A DNA stretch of 36,777 nt, taken from Saprospiraceae bacterium (lineage in GTDB: Bacteria; Bacteroidota; Bacteroidia; Chitinophagales; Saprospiraceae). How positions within the stretch are numbered: position 1 is the first letter of the stretch; each line of letters starts with the position of its first letter. Positions 33,963 through 36,777 of this stretch are shown in pieces. The stretch lies in assembly GCA_007125435.1 (NCBI GenBank), contig SLDF01000131.1, positions 1-36,777 on the forward strand. The letters run 5' to 3'. Position numbers and translations under genes: made by a program. Under the pieces are notes generated by a model that saw only the letters and a list, made by a program, of their open reading frames with translations, was not told the DNA's origin and did not search any database.

Positions 33963-35444
33963 TCACTGCTTCAACCATTTCTGTTGTGAAAGCACACGTC
34001 CCGATGCGTCGCTTAATACTACAATATATAGCCCAGTTGGAATTCTTGAGGTGTTACCTGTGTAAAATCCATTTTGGACAATATCTTGCATTACAACTTG
34101 ACCACTTGCATTTATCAGTTTAAATCTTCCCTTCCAATTATCGTGACTGTTTACATTAAACTTTAATTCACTTGAAGGATTGCCATATAGAGTAAATCGA
34201 AAAGTAGTATCTTCTTCTGGCGTTGTGCTAGTCGATAAAAGTCCATTTTCATCAAGTTTTAGTAAGTATGGGTATCGGATGGAGGTTTCAGGATCAATTA
34301 TGAAACCGTACAATAGGCAACCACCATCAGGGGTAGCTTTTACGCCATAAATGATATTATGAAACTCGGGATTTATTTGATCGTATTTCCAGAGCACTTC
34401 TCCTGTCTTTTGATTATATTTTGCAATAAAAAACGAGTTCTCAACATTTGAAGTCAAAGGAGAGCCAATGATTCTATTAATGCCTGCGAAGAACAGGTTT
34501 CCACCTAAAGTATCAAGTGCTCCGTCCATAGCCGGGTAATTGAACGCACCACTTTCGGTCAAATCTTCGGGAATTATGCCCATAGTATCAGACCATATCT
34601 GCTCATAATTTGAATCGAATATGCGTATAGTTACTAGATAATGTAAATGTGTTGCTCCATTTTCTTCGTAGAATAATCCATTGACACCAGTTAATGCAAT
34701 ATCACCGCCATCTAAATTTAACAAATGGCCATGTATTCTATTTCCTTTAAACTTTTCATGTAGTATATCTACTAGTTCAAATGACTCCTTGACTTGGATT
34801 ACCCCATTAGAAGAAAATAAAAGCAGGTCTTTTTCATTAGACGCTCTAGCAAGTCCGGTCGGATAAAAAGTAGTATGACTTAAATCGAATCGATCTAAAA
34901 GTAACCCCTCATCGGTATAAGTACCGTATAAAATATTGGAAGAATATAGTCGCTCATTACAAACAAAACGATATTTATTGTCTTCATCTAAAACTGCTTT
35001 ACCATAATGACGTCCATTGGAAATAAAACATAGACTGTCCACGATTTGAAAGTTATTATCGATCTCTAAAATACATCTTTTATACGGTGAATCATCAGCT
35101 GGAAAAGACAAATCATTAGGTAAAGTAAACTCTACATCAAATAACAGACCGTCTTTCCATGGACGCATATGAAACAAATGATATAAGTCTATATCAAAGT
35201 CTACTATTATTTCAGAAAGTTGACCAGATTCATCAATTTCATAATAATATGTGTCATAAAATCTTGAAAAATTGTCAGTAGTCATTTCAGTAATAGGAAA
35301 AAAGAACTCTCCATTATCTTTTGAAAGTACGTTTCTAATCAACCCACCTGGGTGATCTTCCATAATGATCTCATAAGAGGATTGACTTGATAGAAGACCA
35401 TTTAAAGATAAAGTCATTATTAATATCAAGAATGATTTCTTCAT
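33963..35444 (-). CDS. T9SS-exported protein, propeller-like, function unknown
   Basis: It has 493 residues with a signal peptide (1-20, MTLSLNGLLSSQ). The middle (about 30-400) shows repeated beta-rich stretches with aspartate- and asparagine-rich turns such as LLNLDGGDIALTGVNGL, TLGGNLFFAGINRIIGS and ATPDGGCLLYGFIIDPE, resembling PQQ- or Kelch-like propeller blades. The C-terminus (about 410-493) is a T9SS type A sorting domain: FTLYGNPSSELKFNV, GRFKLINASGQVV, GLYIVVLSDASG and the terminal QKWLKQ. No enzymatic motif seen. It lies 32 bases behind the lipoprotein gene and is probably co-transcribed with it. Confidence 0.7.
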   Translation of the reverse strand: MKKSFLILIMTLSLNGLLSSQSSYEIIMEDHPGGLIRNVLSKDNGEFFFPITEMTTDNFSRFYDTYYYEIDESGQLSEIIVDFDIDLYHLFHMRPWKDGLLFDVEFTLPNDLSFPADDSPYKRCILEIDNNFQIVDSLCFISNGRHYGKAVLDEDNKYRFVCNERLYSSNILYGTYTDEGLLLDRFDLSHTTFYPTGLARASNEKDLLLFSSNGVIQVKESFELVDILHEKFKGNRIHGHLLNLDGGDIALTGVNGLFYEENGATHLHYLVTIRIFDSNYEQIWSDTMGIIPEDLTESGAFNYPAMDGALDTLGGNLFFAGINRIIGSPLTSNVENSFFIAKYNQKTGEVLWKYDQINPEFHNIIYGVKATPDGGCLLYGFIIDPETSIRYPYLLKLDENGLLSTSTTPEEDTTFRFTLYGNPSSELKFNVNSHDNWKGRFKLINASGQVVMQDIVQNGFYTGNTSRIPTGLYIVVLSDASGRVLSQQKWLKQ

Positions 35445-35476
35445 TGTTTTTACATTAAGTTAATAATTGGGCAAAA

Positions 35477-36607
35477 TTAAAAATCCGCCAGATTAAGGGG
35501 AGTAGGAGCCTCTGTTTTCAATTCAATCAAGGTGCCATAGGTTACTGCACACGAATGCAACTTTGTACTACCAATTAGGTCATCATAAACAAAAAGCGAA
35601 ACAACACTTTTTAAAGATGGTGGATTGCTTGTATATGGTTGGTTATCCTTAATCATTTCTTTCATAGAAGAAAAATGAAAACCTAGATCAGTTGGATCCA
35701 TACAATCTGATGTGTTCCACCACATAGAATGTTCATCATTAATATACTCATCGATTTCAATATGGTTAACTCCATCCCAACAGCCATTGCCAGGGCTAAA
35801 ACAAATCGAATAAGGCTCAATAAAGTAATAGGCTAAATTAAGAAGTGAAGGTACTAGTGCTTCTTTTAGATCTTTTGTTAGAATTTTCGCAGCATCATTT
35901 GGCTCTCCCCCTGAATACGGTCCACATTTACCAAAGCCACAACAATAATACCAATAGTCATCTACATCATAATTACCAGAGCTATAAGCAACTCCTATAT
36001 TCTCAGCAACTACATACAAACAAGCTACTAGAATATCATTTCTAGTTGTATCTACAACATAGTCAGAATATAAACCAAACAAAATAGATTTACGAGTACT
36101 TGAGGGTCTATTGCCATATTCAATGGCAGCAAAGTGTGCAATGCTATCAAAAGCATCTGCTAAAACTGCTGAAGAAATACTGTCGTTACTGACTGGAATA
36201 AAGATTGTATCATAAGCATAAAAATATTGCTCATAAAAGCTAGAATCAAGTCTGCAAAATCCTAAGTTTAACGATTCTTCTAAGAATGGTACTGCTTCAT
36301 TTGTTTGCAAATTAAAAGAAGAAGTTCTGCTGGTCACATTCCCATCTTTTTGAGTTACAATTCCGAGAAATTCAATTATTTGGTCTTGTCTTTCCTGAAT
36401 ACTTTCGTACATATTTTCAGGTAAAACAGTATCCGACATATCAGTATCTTTGTTGCAGGATGAAGCAAGAATCACTAAAAAGAATATAAAAAAGCTATTT
36501 AAAAAATAATGTTTTAAACTCTTGAATTTAGTGTATTTCAATGTACTTACATTATTCTTAGCTGTGATGCTGTGATGCTGTGATGCTGTGATGCAGAATT
36601 TGTTCAT
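35477..36607 (-). CDS. Unknown cysteine-containing lipoprotein with an 8-bp repeat behind the ATG
   Basis: From the ATG at 36607 it has 376 residues. The hydrophobic signal (about 34-50, LNSFFIFFLVILASSC) ends in a lipobox with Cys51, followed by an acidic linker NKDTDMSD. The signal would be unusually long from this ATG; a TTG at 36541 would give a more ordinary one (KYTKFKSLKHYF...). The first 15 codons contain four copies of an 8-bp repeat. The mature part has cysteine pairs (YYCCGFGKCGPYSGG, ICFSPGNGCWDG) and many aromatics, but no recognised domain. It is upstream of, and probably co-transcribed with, the T9SS-exported protein. Confidence 0.65.
   Translation of the reverse strand: MNKFCITASQHHSITAKNNVSTLKYTKFKSLKHYFLNSFFIFFLVILASSCNKDTDMSDTVLPENMYESIQERQDQIIEFLGIVTQKDGNVTSRTSSFNLQTNEAVPFLEESLNLGFCRLDSSFYEQYFYAYDTIFIPVSNDSISSAVLADAFDSIAHFAAIEYGNRPSSTRKSILFGLYSDYVVDTTRNDILVACLYVVAENIGVAYSSGNYDVDDYWYYCCGFGKCGPYSGGEPNDAAKILTKDLKEALVPSLLNLAYYFIEPYSICFSPGNGCWDGVNHIEIDEYINDEHSMWWNTSDCMDPTDLGFHFSSMKEMIKDNQPYTSNPPSLKSVVSLFVYDDLIGSTKLHSCAVTYGTLIELKTEAPTPLNLADF
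36561..36594. repeat. 8-bp tandem repeat, four copies, at the lipoprotein gene start
   Basis: GCTGTGAT occurs four times without a change, plus GC. On the minus strand it is read as GCATCACA units inside codons 5-15 of the lipoprotein gene if the ATG at 36607 is used. The unit is not a multiple of three. Confidence 0.85.
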
Positions 36608-36777
36608 AATAGATAATTTAGTAATAAATAAATGAAAATAAGGATGGTAAAATATAGAAGTGATTTAAAAACAAATAGTTAATTTGTTTAATATGTAAAA
36701 AAGTGTAGTTTGGTGAACCTGAGAAAAATAGCCAAAGATCCACCAAAACTACAACTAAATGACTAAGGGTAAAATTA

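Overview
The window looks like a chromosomal segment of a Bacteroidota bacterium, most likely Saprospiria-like. The signs are a SusC/SusD pair with a lipoprotein and two GH16 enzymes, three proteins with type IX secretion (T9SS) C-terminal sorting domains, Bacteroidota-type lipoprotein signals, a fused DAHP synthase/type II chorismate mutase, and few classical Shine-Dalgarno sites. The taxonomic level below phylum is inference. No rRNA, tRNA, CRISPR array or complete transposase gene was seen.

Layout. 1-2.4 kb: an M23 peptidase gene lies between two copies of a MITE-like element. The second copy is complete, with terminal inverted repeats and an 8-bp target duplication. 2.8-5.1 kb: two outer-membrane beta-barrel genes are separated by a gene-free stretch full of hairpins and repeats. 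5.4-9.8 kb: housekeeping genes, namely an RsmF-like rRNA methyltransferase, then an AGCS symporter, folK and a deoxynucleoside kinase in a row. 9.9-15.4 kb: a secreted M12B-like metalloprotease, a GT-C type membrane glycosyltransferase and a lipoprotein. 15.5-16.1 kb: a dense cluster of structured repeats.

16.3-29.3 kb is a polysaccharide-utilisation locus. A membrane-spanning sensor-regulator (periplasmic propeller, Y_Y_Y domain, LuxR-type HTH, no kinase) is divergent from an operon. The operon encodes a T9SS-exported protein with duplicated carbohydrate-binding-like modules, SusC, SusD, a putative surface glycan-binding lipoprotein and two GH16 lipoproteins. GH16 pairs of this kind point to a beta-1,3-glucan (laminarin-like) substrate; this is inference. 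The expected working is surface cleavage by the two GH16 enzymes, capture by the lipoprotein, SusD and the first-gene product, TonB-dependent import through SusC, and sensing of oligosaccharides by the regulator. No exo-glucosidase is encoded nearby.

29.4-36.8 kb: aromatic amino-acid entry enzyme, a DEDDh exonuclease/GIY-YIG nuclease fusion, a NamZ-type muramidase, a 59-residue two-helix membrane protein, a degraded small-gene remnant, and a two-gene unit (unknown lipoprotein plus T9SS-exported propeller-like protein). The lipoprotein gene carries an 8-bp tandem repeat just after its ATG.

The least ordinary material is non-coding: (i) the MITE-like element; (ii) two families of roughly 100-175 bp structured elements, each with conserved ends and a variable hairpin middle and each present in both orientations; (iii) a possible phase-variation tract.
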